Shown piece by piece: positions 32,944 through 40,275 of a DNA stretch of 64,000 nucleotides. How positions within the stretch are numbered: position 1 is the stretch's first letter; every line of letters starts with the position of its first letter. The stretch covers positions 4,083,001-4,147,000 of the forward strand of contig NZ_BLPF01000001.1 of the NCBI RefSeq assembly GCF_011764425.1, written 5' to 3'. The notes under the pieces were generated by a model. It saw only the letters and a list, made by a program, of their open reading frames with translations. It was not told the DNA's origin and ran no database searches. The translations under genes were made by a program, and so were the position numbers. This stretch comes from Phytohabitans houttuyneae. GTDB taxonomy: Bacteria; Actinomycetota; Actinomycetes; Mycobacteriales; Micromonosporaceae.

Positions 32944-34362
32944 CTAAAGGATCGGCGCCGGTGCGTACGCGGCGGCTTGCGGGTGGCGGGCCACGACCTC
33001 GGCCACGCGGTCGACCACGGCCCGCACCTGGGCCGGCGCGGCGCCGACGAAGGCTTCCCGGTCGGCGACCAGCGCGTCGATCTCGGCGCGGGTGAGCCCG
33101 AGCCGGCTGTCGAGCGCGAGCCGGTCGAAGAGGTCGTTTTCGGCGACGCCCTTCTCCCGCATCGCCAGCGCCACCGCGACCGAGTGCTCCTTGATCGCCT
33201 CGTGCGCGGCCTCGCGACCGACGCCGCGCCGCACGGCCGCCACCAGAATCTTCGTGGTGGCCAGGAACGGCAGGTAGCGGTCCAGCTCGCGGGCGATGAC
33301 CGCCGGGTACGCGCCGAACTCGTCGAGCACGGTGAGGAACGTCTGGAACAGGCCGTCGGTCGCGAAGAACGAGTCCGGCAGCGCGACGCGGCGCACGACC
33401 GAGCAGGAGACGTCACCCTCGTTCCACTGGTCGCCGGCCAGCTCGCCGACCATCGACAGGTAGCCGCGGACGATGACGGCCAGGCCGTTGACCCGCTCGC
33501 TGGAACGGGTGTTCATCTTGTGCGGCATGGCCGACGAGCCCACCTGGCCTGGGCGGAAGCCCTCGGTGACCAGCTCCTGGCCCACCATCAGCCGGATCGT
33601 GGTGGCCAGCGAGGAGGGGGCGGCGACGAGCTGCGCCAGCGCGGCCACCGTGGCGAAGTCGATCGACCGGGGGTACACCTGGCCGACGCTGTCCAGCACG
33701 CGGGAGAAGCCGAGGTGGGTGGCCAGCCGCCGCTCCAGGTCGGCGAGCCGCTCGGCGTCACCGTCAAAGAGGTCGAGCTGGTCGGCGGCGGTGCCAACCG
33801 GGCCCTTGATGCCCCGCAGCGGGTACCAGGCGATGAGGTCTTCCAGCCGCTCGTACGCGATAAGCAGCTCCTCGGCCGCCGACGCGAACCGCTTGCCGAG
33901 CGTGGTGGCCTGCGCCGCGACGTTGTGCGAGCGGCCGGTCATCACCAGGTCGGAGTGCTCGACGGCGAGGCGGGCCAGCCGCGCGAGCGAGGCGACGGCT
34001 CGGTCGCGGACCAGCTCCAGCGAGCGGCGCACCTGCAGCTGCTCGACGTTTTCGGTGAGGTCGCGGGAGGTCATGCCCTTGTGGACGTGCTCGTGGCCGG
34101 CGAGCGCGCTGAACTCCTCGATGCGCGCCTTCACGTCGTGCCGGGTCACCCGCTCGCGCTCCGCGATCGAGGCGAGGTCGACGTCGTCGAGGACCCGCTC
34201 GTACGCCTCGACCACGCCATCCGGCACCTCGATGCCGAGGTCGCGCTGGGCGCGCAGGACGGCGACCCACAGCCGCCGCTCCAGCCGTACCTTCTCCTCC
34301 GGCGCCCAGATCGCGGTCAGCTCGGCGGAGGCGTAACGGGCGGCGAGAACGTTGGGGATCAC
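32944..34362 (-). CDS. purB: Adenylosuccinate lyase
   Basis: A 472-residue PurB of the fumarase/aspartase superfamily. It splits SAICAR to AICAR and adenylosuccinate to AMP, releasing fumarate. The superfamily signature is GSSAMPHKMNTRSSERV at about residues 275-290. Catalytic-region motifs VHKGMTSRDLTENVEQ and MTGRSHNVAAQATTLGKR are also present. The family sequence begins IPNVLAARYASAELTAIW, which sets the GTG at 34362 as start; the much longer frame upstream is the opposite-strand shadow of the thiolase gene. It lies 17 bases behind the thiolase gene on the same strand, so co-transcription is possible. Confidence 0.96.
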   Translation of the reverse strand: MIPNVLAARYASAELTAIWAPEEKVRLERRLWVAVLRAQRDLGIEVPDGVVEAYERVLDDVDLASIAERERVTRHDVKARIEEFSALAGHEHVHKGMTSRDLTENVEQLQVRRSLELVRDRAVASLARLARLAVEHSDLVMTGRSHNVAAQATTLGKRFASAAEELLIAYERLEDLIAWYPLRGIKGPVGTAADQLDLFDGDAERLADLERRLATHLGFSRVLDSVGQVYPRSIDFATVAALAQLVAAPSSLATTIRLMVGQELVTEGFRPGQVGSSAMPHKMNTRSSERVNGLAVIVRGYLSMVGELAGDQWNEGDVSCSVVRRVALPDSFFATDGLFQTFLTVLDEFGAYPAVIARELDRYLPFLATTKILVAAVRRGVGREAAHEAIKEHSVAVALAMREKGVAENDLFDRLALDSRLGLTRAEIDALVADREAFVGAAPAQVRAVVDRVAEVVARHPQAAAYAPAPIL

Positions 34363-34379
34363 CCGCCCATTCTCACAGG

Positions 34380-35657
34380 TCAGCGTTCGAGGATGGCGAC
34401 CACGCCCTGCCCGCCGGCCGCGCAGATCGAGATGAGACCGCGGCCGGACCCGCGCTGCGCGAGCAGCTTGGCCAGCGTGGCGACGATCCGGCCGCCGGTC
34501 GCGGCGAAGGGGTGCCCCGCGGCCAGGGACGAGCCGTTGACGTTGAGCTTGGACCTGTCGATCGAGCCGAGCGGCGCGTCGAGCCCGAGCTTGTCCTTGC
34601 AGAACTCCGGCGACTCCCAGGCGGCGAGCGTGGCCAGCACCTGTGACGCGAACGCCTCGTGGATCTCGTAGAAGTCGAAGTCCTGCAGCGTGAGCCCGCG
34701 GCGGGCGAGCAGCCGCGGCACCGCGTACGCAGGGGCCATCAGCAGCCCTTCCGCACCGTGCACGAAGTCGACGGCGGCCGTCTCCGCGTCGACGAAGTAC
34801 GCCTGGACCGGCAGGTTGTGCGCGGCCGCCCACTCCTCGGACGCGAGCAGCACCACGGCCGAACCGTCGGTCAGCGGCGAGGAGTTGCCCGCGGTCATCG
34901 TCGGCTCGCCGCCGCCCGGCGCGCGGAAGGCCGGCTTGAGGGAGCCGAGCTTCTCCAGCGAGGTATCGGGGCGCAGGTTCTGGTCGCGGCCCAGCCCCAG
35001 GTACGGCGTGAGCAGGTCGTCGAAGAAGCCCTGCTCGTACGCCGCGGCCAGCTTCTGGTGCGACTCCAGCGCGAGCTGGTCCTGCTCGGCGCGGCCGATC
35101 CCCCACTCCAGCGCGGTCACCGCCGCGTGCTCGCCCATCGAGAGCCCGGTGCGCGGCTCGGCGTTGCGCGGAATCTCCGGGCGGAACGGCTGCAGCGGGC
35201 GCAGCCGGGTGGCCGCACGCAGCCGCCCACCGAACGAGCGGGCCGAGTTGATCTGGAGGAGCGCGCGCCGCATGTCCTCGTTGAGCTGCAGCGGAGCGTC
35301 CGACGTCGTGTCGACGCCACCGGCGATACCCGCCTCGATCTGGCCGAGCGCGATCTTGTTGGCGACGAGGATGGCCGCCTCCAGGCCGGTGCCGCACGCC
35401 TGCTGTACGTCGTACGCCGGGGTGTGCGCGTCGAGGCGCGAGCCGAGCACCACCTCCCGGGTGAGGTTGAAGTCGCGCGCGTGCTTGAGCACGGCACCGG
35501 CCACCACCTCGCCGAGGCGCTGGCCGGCCAGCCCGTACCGGGCGACCAGGCCATCCAGCGCGGCGGTGAGCATGTCCTGGTTGGACGCTGAGGCATACCG
35601 GCTGTTCGATCGGGCGAACGGGATCCGGTTGCCACCGATGATCGCGACCCTCTGCAC
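34380..35657 (-). CDS. Acetyl-CoA C-acyltransferase (thiolase), FadA2/FadI-like
   Basis: A 425-residue thiolase. The acylated cysteine is in VQQACGTGLEAA (about residue 95), the His of the active site in EIHEAFASQVL, and the second Cys in ISICAAGGQGVVA. The GSSLAAGHPFAATGGR loop is also typical. The pairing with a FabG4-type reductase and an HtdX-type hydratase mirrors the Mycobacterium tuberculosis fadA2-fabG4-htdX locus, so a role in fatty-acid degradation or chain elongation is likely. The GTG at 35657 has GGGAGGGG upstream; the longer frame crosses the divergent promoter. A putative TetR operator lies 23 bases upstream. Confidence 0.92.
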   Translation of the reverse strand: MQRVAIIGGNRIPFARSNSRYASASNQDMLTAALDGLVARYGLAGQRLGEVVAGAVLKHARDFNLTREVVLGSRLDAHTPAYDVQQACGTGLEAAILVANKIALGQIEAGIAGGVDTTSDAPLQLNEDMRRALLQINSARSFGGRLRAATRLRPLQPFRPEIPRNAEPRTGLSMGEHAAVTALEWGIGRAEQDQLALESHQKLAAAYEQGFFDDLLTPYLGLGRDQNLRPDTSLEKLGSLKPAFRAPGGGEPTMTAGNSSPLTDGSAVVLLASEEWAAAHNLPVQAYFVDAETAAVDFVHGAEGLLMAPAYAVPRLLARRGLTLQDFDFYEIHEAFASQVLATLAAWESPEFCKDKLGLDAPLGSIDRSKLNVNGSSLAAGHPFAATGGRIVATLAKLLAQRGSGRGLISICAAGGQGVVAILER

Positions 35658-35679
35658 GGACTTCCCCTCCCAGAGAAAC

Positions 35680-35692
35680 TTACTCACGAGTA
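35680..35692. promoter_or_regulatory. Putative TetR operator between thiolase and FabG4 operons
   Basis: ttactcacgagta contains the palindrome TACTC-AC-GAGTA and matches the right half of the site at 38568-38580 in 12 of 13 positions. It lies in the 45-base divergent promoter and overlaps -10-like elements for both directions. Confidence 0.6.
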
Positions 35693-35696
35693 GGAT
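35691..35696 (+). promoter_or_regulatory. -10-like element positioned for a leaderless transcript
   Basis: TAGGAT ends six bases before the ATG at 35703, the spacing expected when transcription starts at the A of the start codon. No ribosome binding site precedes that ATG. It directly abuts the TetR-type operator. Confidence 0.5.
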
Positions 35697-35702
35697 ACGC
35701 CC

Positions 35703-35786
35703 ATGAGCGAGCGAAGCGAGCGAATCATCCGGCACAGTGCGACTGGAGTCTCGTGGCCGCGCGCAGCGAAGCGAGCACGGCCATGA
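35703..35786 (+). CDS. 27-residue repeat-encoded ORF heading the FabG4 operon
   Basis: The second full copy of the repeat ORF, encoding a peptide beginning [18 protein letters not shown] and ending AAKRARP. Nineteen of 27 residues are identical to the copy at 30430-30513. Its stop overlaps the ATG of the FabG4-type gene by ATGA. With a TAGGAT box six bases before its start it could be read from a leaderless mRNA and hand ribosomes to the next gene. The core agcgagcgaagcgagcg is itself an internally repetitive, near-palindromic sequence. No family is known to me; its status as a functional peptide is open. Confidence 0.6.
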   Translation: MSERSERIIRHSATGVSWPRAAKRARP

Positions 35787-37102
35787 GTGACGGGTACGCG
35801 AGATTCGCCAACTCTGGTCCAGGCCGTGCGGTGGTCAAGCGCCTCGGCTTGCCGGCTCCGCCCCGGCTGCGCCGGTTCAAGCCCGGTGAAGAGCTGGGTC
35901 CCGTGCTGCTCGACTCGGCACCCGGCGGCCGCCTGTTCGAGCCGGTCCGCGGCATCCTCAAGGCCGCCGGCATCTCCGAGGAGGGCGAGCGGTACAGCGC
36001 ACTCGTCTTCGACGCCTCGGGCATCACCGACTCCACCGGCCTGCGCGCGCTCTACGACTTCTTCCACCCGAACGCCCGCTCGCTCGCCGGATCCGGCCGG
36101 GTGATCGTGCTCGGCACCCCGCCGGAGGCGTGCGAGTCGCCCCGCGAGGCCACCGCGCAGCGGGCGATCGAAGGGCTGACCCGGAGCCTCGGCAAGGAGG
36201 TCGGCCGCGGTTCCACCGCACAGCTCGTCTACGTCACGCCCGGCGCCGAGGGCGCGGTCGAGTCGACCGTCCGCTTCCTGCTCTCCGGCCGCTCGGCGTA
36301 CGTGTCCGGGCAGGTCATCCGCATCGGCCCGGCCACCGCGGTCAACCCGCCCGCCGACTGGGAGCACCCGCTCGACGGCAAGGTCGCCCTGGTCACCGGC
36401 GCCGCCCGCGGGATCGGCGCGGCGATCGCCAAGGTCCTGGCCCGCGACGGCGCGCAGGTGATCGGCCTCGACGTGCCCGCCGCCGGCGACGCGCTCGCCG
36501 CGGTGGCCAACGACATCCGGGGTACCGCGTACCAGCTCGACCTCACCGCCGCCGGCGCGCCCGACCGGCTGGCCGACCACATCGGCGGGCGGCACGGGCG
36601 CGTCGACATCGTGGTGCACAACGCCGGCATCACCCGCGACAAGACGATCGCCCGGATGGACGCCGACCGCTGGGACTCGGTGCTCGACGTCAACCTCTCC
36701 AGCCAGGAGCGGATCAACGAGGTACTCCTGGATCGCGGCCTGCTCGCCGACGGCGGCCGCCTGATCGGCGTGGCCTCGATCGCGGGCATCGCCGGCAACC
36801 GCGGCCAGACCAACTACGCCACCAGCAAGGCCGGCGTGATCGGCCTGGTCCAGTCGATGGCGCCGGTGCTCGCCGAGCGCGGCATCACCATCAACGCGGT
36901 GGCGCCCGGCTTCATCGAGACCCCCATGACCGCGAAGATGCCGGTGATGCTCCGCGAGGCCGGCCGCCGGATGAACAGCATGGCGCAGGGCGGCCTCCCG
37001 GTCGACGTGGCCGAGACGATCGCGTGGTTCGCCTCGCCCGCGTCCGGCGGCATCACCGGCAACGTCGTCCGCGTCTGCGGCCAGAGCCTGCTGGGGGCGT
37101 GA
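35783..37102 (+). CDS. High-molecular-weight 3-oxoacyl-ACP/CoA reductase, FabG4-like
   Basis: A 439-residue two-domain short-chain dehydrogenase. The N-terminal part (1-190) is a degenerate Rossmann-like domain without a nucleotide-binding motif. The C-terminal part (about 196-439) is a full SDR: TGAARGIGAA for the cofactor, HNAG, the catalytic Ser in VASIAG and YATSK for Tyr/Lys. This layout is that of mycobacterial FabG4, an NADH-dependent ketoacyl-CoA reductase. The ATG overlaps the small repeat ORF, and its stop overlaps the start of the MaoC hydratase gene by one base, so the three form an operon. Confidence 0.92.
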   Translation: MSDGYARFANSGPGRAVVKRLGLPAPPRLRRFKPGEELGPVLLDSAPGGRLFEPVRGILKAAGISEEGERYSALVFDASGITDSTGLRALYDFFHPNARSLAGSGRVIVLGTPPEACESPREATAQRAIEGLTRSLGKEVGRGSTAQLVYVTPGAEGAVESTVRFLLSGRSAYVSGQVIRIGPATAVNPPADWEHPLDGKVALVTGAARGIGAAIAKVLARDGAQVIGLDVPAAGDALAAVANDIRGTAYQLDLTAAGAPDRLADHIGGRHGRVDIVVHNAGITRDKTIARMDADRWDSVLDVNLSSQERINEVLLDRGLLADGGRLIGVASIAGIAGNRGQTNYATSKAGVIGLVQSMAPVLAERGITINAVAPGFIETPMTAKMPVMLREAGRRMNSMAQGGLPVDVAETIAWFASPASGGITGNVVRVCGQSLLGA

Positions 37103-37902
37103 TGTACGCGCGCGCCGCGATCGGCCTCGTGCCGGGCTTCAACCGCCCCGGCTGGCTGCCCGAAGCCGTGCTCGAACGGGCCGGCGTCACCGTCGACCGC
37201 GCCCACCTCGCCGACTACAGCCGGGTCTGCGGCTTCCGCCTCTCCGACACGCTGCCCGCGACGTACCCGCACGTGCTCGCGTTTCCGCTGGCGTTCCGGC
37301 TGATGTCGCGGCGCGACTTCCCGTTTCCCGTGGTGGGTCTGGTGCACGTGGCCAACCGGATCGAGCTGCACCGCCCGATCGACGCGGATGAGCCGCTCGA
37401 CCTGTCGGTACACGCCGCGGACCTGCGCGAGCACCCGCGCGGCCGGCAGCTCGACGTCGTGGCGACCGCCTCGGTCGGCGGCGAGGTGGTCTGGCGGGAC
37501 GTGTCGACGTACCTGCGGCGCGAGGGCAAACCCTCCGGCGGCCGGCGGGAGGGCGAGCCGCCCGAGCCGCCCGCCGCCTCGGCGCAGTGGCGGCTGACGC
37601 CGCGGGTCGGCACCGACTACGCGCGCGTCTCCGGCGACCACAACCCGATCCACACGTCGCGGCTGGGCGCGCGCCTCTTCGGCTTCGCGCGACCCATCGC
37701 GCACGGGATGTGGAGCAAGGCGCGCTGCCTGGCCGCGCTGGAGGGGCGGCTGCCCGAGGCGTACACAGTGGACGTCTCGTTCAAGCTGCCGGTCTTCCTG
37801 CCGTCCACGGTGGCATTTTCGGCGGCTCCGGAGTGGAGCTTCGCACTGCACAGCGCGAGGTCGGGCAAGCCGCACCTCGCCGGCAGCGTGACACCGGTTT
37901 AG
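37102..37902 (+). CDS. MaoC-family (R)-3-hydroxyacyl thioester dehydratase, HtdX-like
   Basis: A 266-residue double-hotdog hydratase. The hydratase-2 motif with the catalytic Asp and His is in YARVSGDHNPIHTSRLGARLFG at about residues 170-190, followed by PIAHGMWSKAR. The N-terminal half forms the second, non-catalytic hotdog. It would reversibly hydrate enoyl-CoA or enoyl-ACP, directly next to the FabG4-type reductase, as with HtdX in mycobacteria. The TGATG junction couples it to the reductase. Its last four bases overlap the convergent TetR gene. Confidence 0.9.
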   Translation: MYARAAIGLVPGFNRPGWLPEAVLERAGVTVDRAHLADYSRVCGFRLSDTLPATYPHVLAFPLAFRLMSRRDFPFPVVGLVHVANRIELHRPIDADEPLDLSVHAADLREHPRGRQLDVVATASVGGEVVWRDVSTYLRREGKPSGGRREGEPPEPPAASAQWRLTPRVGTDYARVSGDHNPIHTSRLGARLFGFARPIAHGMWSKARCLAALEGRLPEAYTVDVSFKLPVFLPSTVAFSAAPEWSFALHSARSGKPHLAGSVTPV

Positions 37903-38549
37903 GGCGTCCAGGTCTCGCCGCGCAGGAGCTGGCCGGCGCCGAGCCAGGCCACGTTCATCATGCGGGTCGCGGTCTTCTCCGGGTCGGCCTCGGGGTGGTC
38001 GGCCAGCCAGTCGGCGAGCGACTCCGAGGCGCCGACCAGCGCGTACGCCACCACCTCAAGGTCGGTGTCGCGGACCTCGCGCCCTTCGGCGGCGAGCGCC
38101 CGCCCGAGCATCATCGCCACGACCTCGACCATCCGCTCGCGCATCTCGGCCGAGGCGCCGGCGAACGGCTGCTGCCCCCGCGCCTGCCGGTAGAGCACCG
38201 CCCAGCCGTCGCGGTACGCGCCGACGAACGTGAAGAACGCCCGCAGGCCGCGCCACAGCTGCTGGTCCGGCGTGTCGGCGCCGACGACCTCGGCGGCGAT
38301 GGCCTCCATCAGCCGGGTGCCCTCGCGTTCGAGGCAGGCGACGAAGAGCTCCTCCTTGGTGCCGAGGTACGCATACACCATCGGCTTGGAGATGCCGGCG
38401 TCCTCCGCGATCTCGTCCATGCTCGCCGCATGGAAGCCTCGTCGGGAGAAGACGCGCACGGCGGAGTCGAGCATCTGCTGCTCACGTACCGCCCGCGGCA
38501 GTCGTTTGAAGGTGGGGGTGCCTGATACCGCGGTCACCCTTGCGAGCAT
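37899..38549 (-). CDS. TetR-family transcriptional regulator
   Basis: A 216-residue regulator. The N-terminal helix-turn-helix is at about 20-65 (EQQMLDSAVRVFSRRGFHAASMDEIAEDAGISKPMVYAYLGTKEELF), the classic TetR pattern, followed by an all-helical ligand domain. The gene is divergent from the SCP2/acyl-CoA dehydrogenase operon and convergent with the MaoC gene. The upstream 57 bases contain a near-perfect 28-base palindrome whose half-site recurs in front of the thiolase/FabG4 genes. It therefore probably represses itself and the whole acyl-CoA gene set, with an acyl-CoA as likely ligand. That role is inferred from context. Confidence 0.93.
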   Translation of the reverse strand: MLARVTAVSGTPTFKRLPRAVREQQMLDSAVRVFSRRGFHAASMDEIAEDAGISKPMVYAYLGTKEELFVACLEREGTRLMEAIAAEVVGADTPDQQLWRGLRAFFTFVGAYRDGWAVLYRQARGQQPFAGASAEMRERMVEVVAMMLGRALAAEGREVRDTDLEVVAYALVGASESLADWLADHPEADPEKTATRMMNVAWLGAGQLLRGETWTP

Positions 38550-38552
38550 ACC

Positions 38553-38580
38553 TACCCGTGCGTAAGGTTACGCACGAGTA
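38553..38580. promoter_or_regulatory. Palindromic TetR operator
   Basis: tacccgtgcgtaa (38553-38565) and ttacgcacgagta (38568-38580) form a 13-base inverted repeat with one mismatch around gg. It lies directly upstream of the TetR gene (start 38549) and 26 bases before the SCP2 gene. The half-site recurs at 35680-35692. Confidence 0.75.
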
Positions 38581-38606
38581 ACTACTCATCCGGAGGCAAC
38601 GAAACG

Positions 38607-39059
38607 ATGACCGACTTCGACTTGTCCGATTTCTCCAGCGTAGACCCGAAGCAGTTCGCGCAGATCGTGAAGTCCGTCCCGGACTCCAAGATCCAAGAGG
38701 TGATGTCGAGCGACGCCCGTGGAAAGGTCCTCGACGAGGTGTTCGGGCGCATGCCCACCCTCTTCCGCCCCGACCGGGCGGGTTCGACAAACGCGGTCAT
38801 CCACTGGAACATCACGGGTCGCCCGGACGGTGGCACGGACACGTACGAGGTTGTGATCGAAAACGGCGCCTGCACGGTCTCGCCGTCGGCCGACCGCGAC
38901 CCCAAGCTGAGCCTCACGATGGGCCCTGTCGAGTTCCTCAAGGTCGTGTCCGGCGCCGGCAACCCGGTGATGATGTTCATGACCGGCAAGCTGAAGGCCA
39001 AGGGCGACCTGGGCCTGGCCGCCAACATCGCCAACCTGTTCGACATCCCCAAGGGCTGA
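38607..39059 (+). CDS. SCP2 sterol-binding-domain protein
   Basis: A 150-residue SCP2-like lipid-carrier protein. The family features are in the region from about 50: AVIHWNITGRPDGGTDTYEVVIENGACTV, then the ligand-tunnel segment PKLSLTMGPVEFLKVVSGAGNPVMMFMTGKLKAKGDLGLAANIANLF. It may shuttle fatty acyl or sterol-like lipids to the acyl-CoA dehydrogenase encoded one base downstream. CGGAGG provides the ribosome site. First gene of an operon with 39061-41828, under the palindromic operator. Confidence 0.92.
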   Translation: MTDFDLSDFSSVDPKQFAQIVKSVPDSKIQEVMSSDARGKVLDEVFGRMPTLFRPDRAGSTNAVIHWNITGRPDGGTDTYEVVIENGACTVSPSADRDPKLSLTMGPVEFLKVVSGAGNPVMMFMTGKLKAKGDLGLAANIANLFDIPKG

Positions 39060-39060
39060 C

Positions 39061-40275
39061 ATGTCCGAATTCTCGCTCGACCTGAACGAGGAACAGCGGG
39101 ACCTGCGGGACTGGGTGCACGGCTTCGCGAAGGAGGTCGTGCGCCCGGCCGCCGCCGAGTGGGACGCCCGCGAGGAGACGCCCTGGCCGGTGATCCAGGA
39201 GGCCGCGAAGATCGGGCTCTACGGCTTCGAGTTCCTCGCCAACTGCTGGTCCGACCCCACCGGCCTCTCGCTGCCGATCGCCAACGAGGAGCTCTTCTGG
39301 GGTGACGCCGGCATCGGGCTCGCCCTGTTCGGCACCTCGCTCGCCGTCGCCTCCATCTACGGCTCGGGCACCCCTGAGCAGATGTTCGAGTGGGTGCCGC
39401 TGTGCTTCGGCACGGTGGACGAGCCCGCGGTGGGCGCGTTCTGCAACACCGAGCCCGAGGCCGGCTCCGACGTCGGGGCGATCCGCACCCGCGCGGTGTA
39501 CGACGAGGCCACCGACGAGTGGGTTCTCAACGGCCAGAAGTCGTACGCCACCAACGGGGGCATCGCTGCCATCCACGTGGTGACCGCGGTGGTCGACCCG
39601 GAGCTCGGGTCGCGCGGGCACGCCGCGTTCGTCGTGCCGCCAGGCACCGCGGGGTTCTCCTCGCCCGGCAAGCTCAAAAAGCTCGGCCTTCGGGCGTCAC
39701 ACACCGCGGACGTGTTCCTCGACGACGTGCGGGTGCCGGGGCGGTGCCTGCTCGGCGGGCGGGAGGCGCTGCTGGAGCGGCTCGACCGGGCCCGGTCCGG
39801 GCAGCGGTCGGCGCGGCAGGCGGCGATGCGCACGTTCGAGCTGAGCCGCCCGACCGTGGGCGCGCAGGCGATCGGCGTGGCCCGTGCCGCGTACGAGTAC
39901 GCGCTCGACTACGCGCGCGGCCGCGTGCAGTTCGGCCGCCCGATCGTGGAAAACCAGGCGGTCGCGTTCGCGCTCGCCGACATGAAGATGGAGATCGACG
40001 CGGCTCGGCTGCTGGTGTGGCGGGCCGCGTGGATGGGGCGCAACAACCGCACGTTCGACGCCGGCGAGGGCTCGATGTCCAAGCTCAAGGCCGGCGAGGT
40101 CGCGGTTGCCGTGACGGAAAAGGCGGTGCAGCTGCTCGGCGGCGCCGGCTACCTGCGCGAGCACCCCGTCGAGCGGTGGTACCGGGACGCCAAGATCTAC
40201 ACGATCTTCGAAGGCACGTCCGAGATCCAGCGCCTCGTCATCTCCCGCGCCATCTCCGGAGTACAGATTCGATGA
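39061..40275 (+). CDS. Acyl-CoA dehydrogenase
   Basis: A 404-residue FAD-dependent acyl-CoA dehydrogenase. Motifs include the FAD/substrate segment AFCNTEPEAGSDVGAIRTRA, WVLNGQKSYATNGGIA, YARGRVQFGRPIVENQAV, and the C-terminal AKIYTIFEGTSEIQRLVISRAI that holds the catalytic Glu and FAD contacts. The length is standard. It carries out the first, alpha-beta dehydrogenation step of beta-oxidation, with electrons to ETF. Chain-length preference cannot be read. It follows the SCP2 gene by one base and overlaps the acyl-CoA synthetase gene by ATGA. Confidence 0.94.
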   Translation: MSEFSLDLNEEQRDLRDWVHGFAKEVVRPAAAEWDAREETPWPVIQEAAKIGLYGFEFLANCWSDPTGLSLPIANEELFWGDAGIGLALFGTSLAVASIYGSGTPEQMFEWVPLCFGTVDEPAVGAFCNTEPEAGSDVGAIRTRAVYDEATDEWVLNGQKSYATNGGIAAIHVVTAVVDPELGSRGHAAFVVPPGTAGFSSPGKLKKLGLRASHTADVFLDDVRVPGRCLLGGREALLERLDRARSGQRSARQAAMRTFELSRPTVGAQAIGVARAAYEYALDYARGRVQFGRPIVENQAVAFALADMKMEIDAARLLVWRAAWMGRNNRTFDAGEGSMSKLKAGEVAVAVTEKAVQLLGGAGYLREHPVERWYRDAKIYTIFEGTSEIQRLVISRAISGVQIR

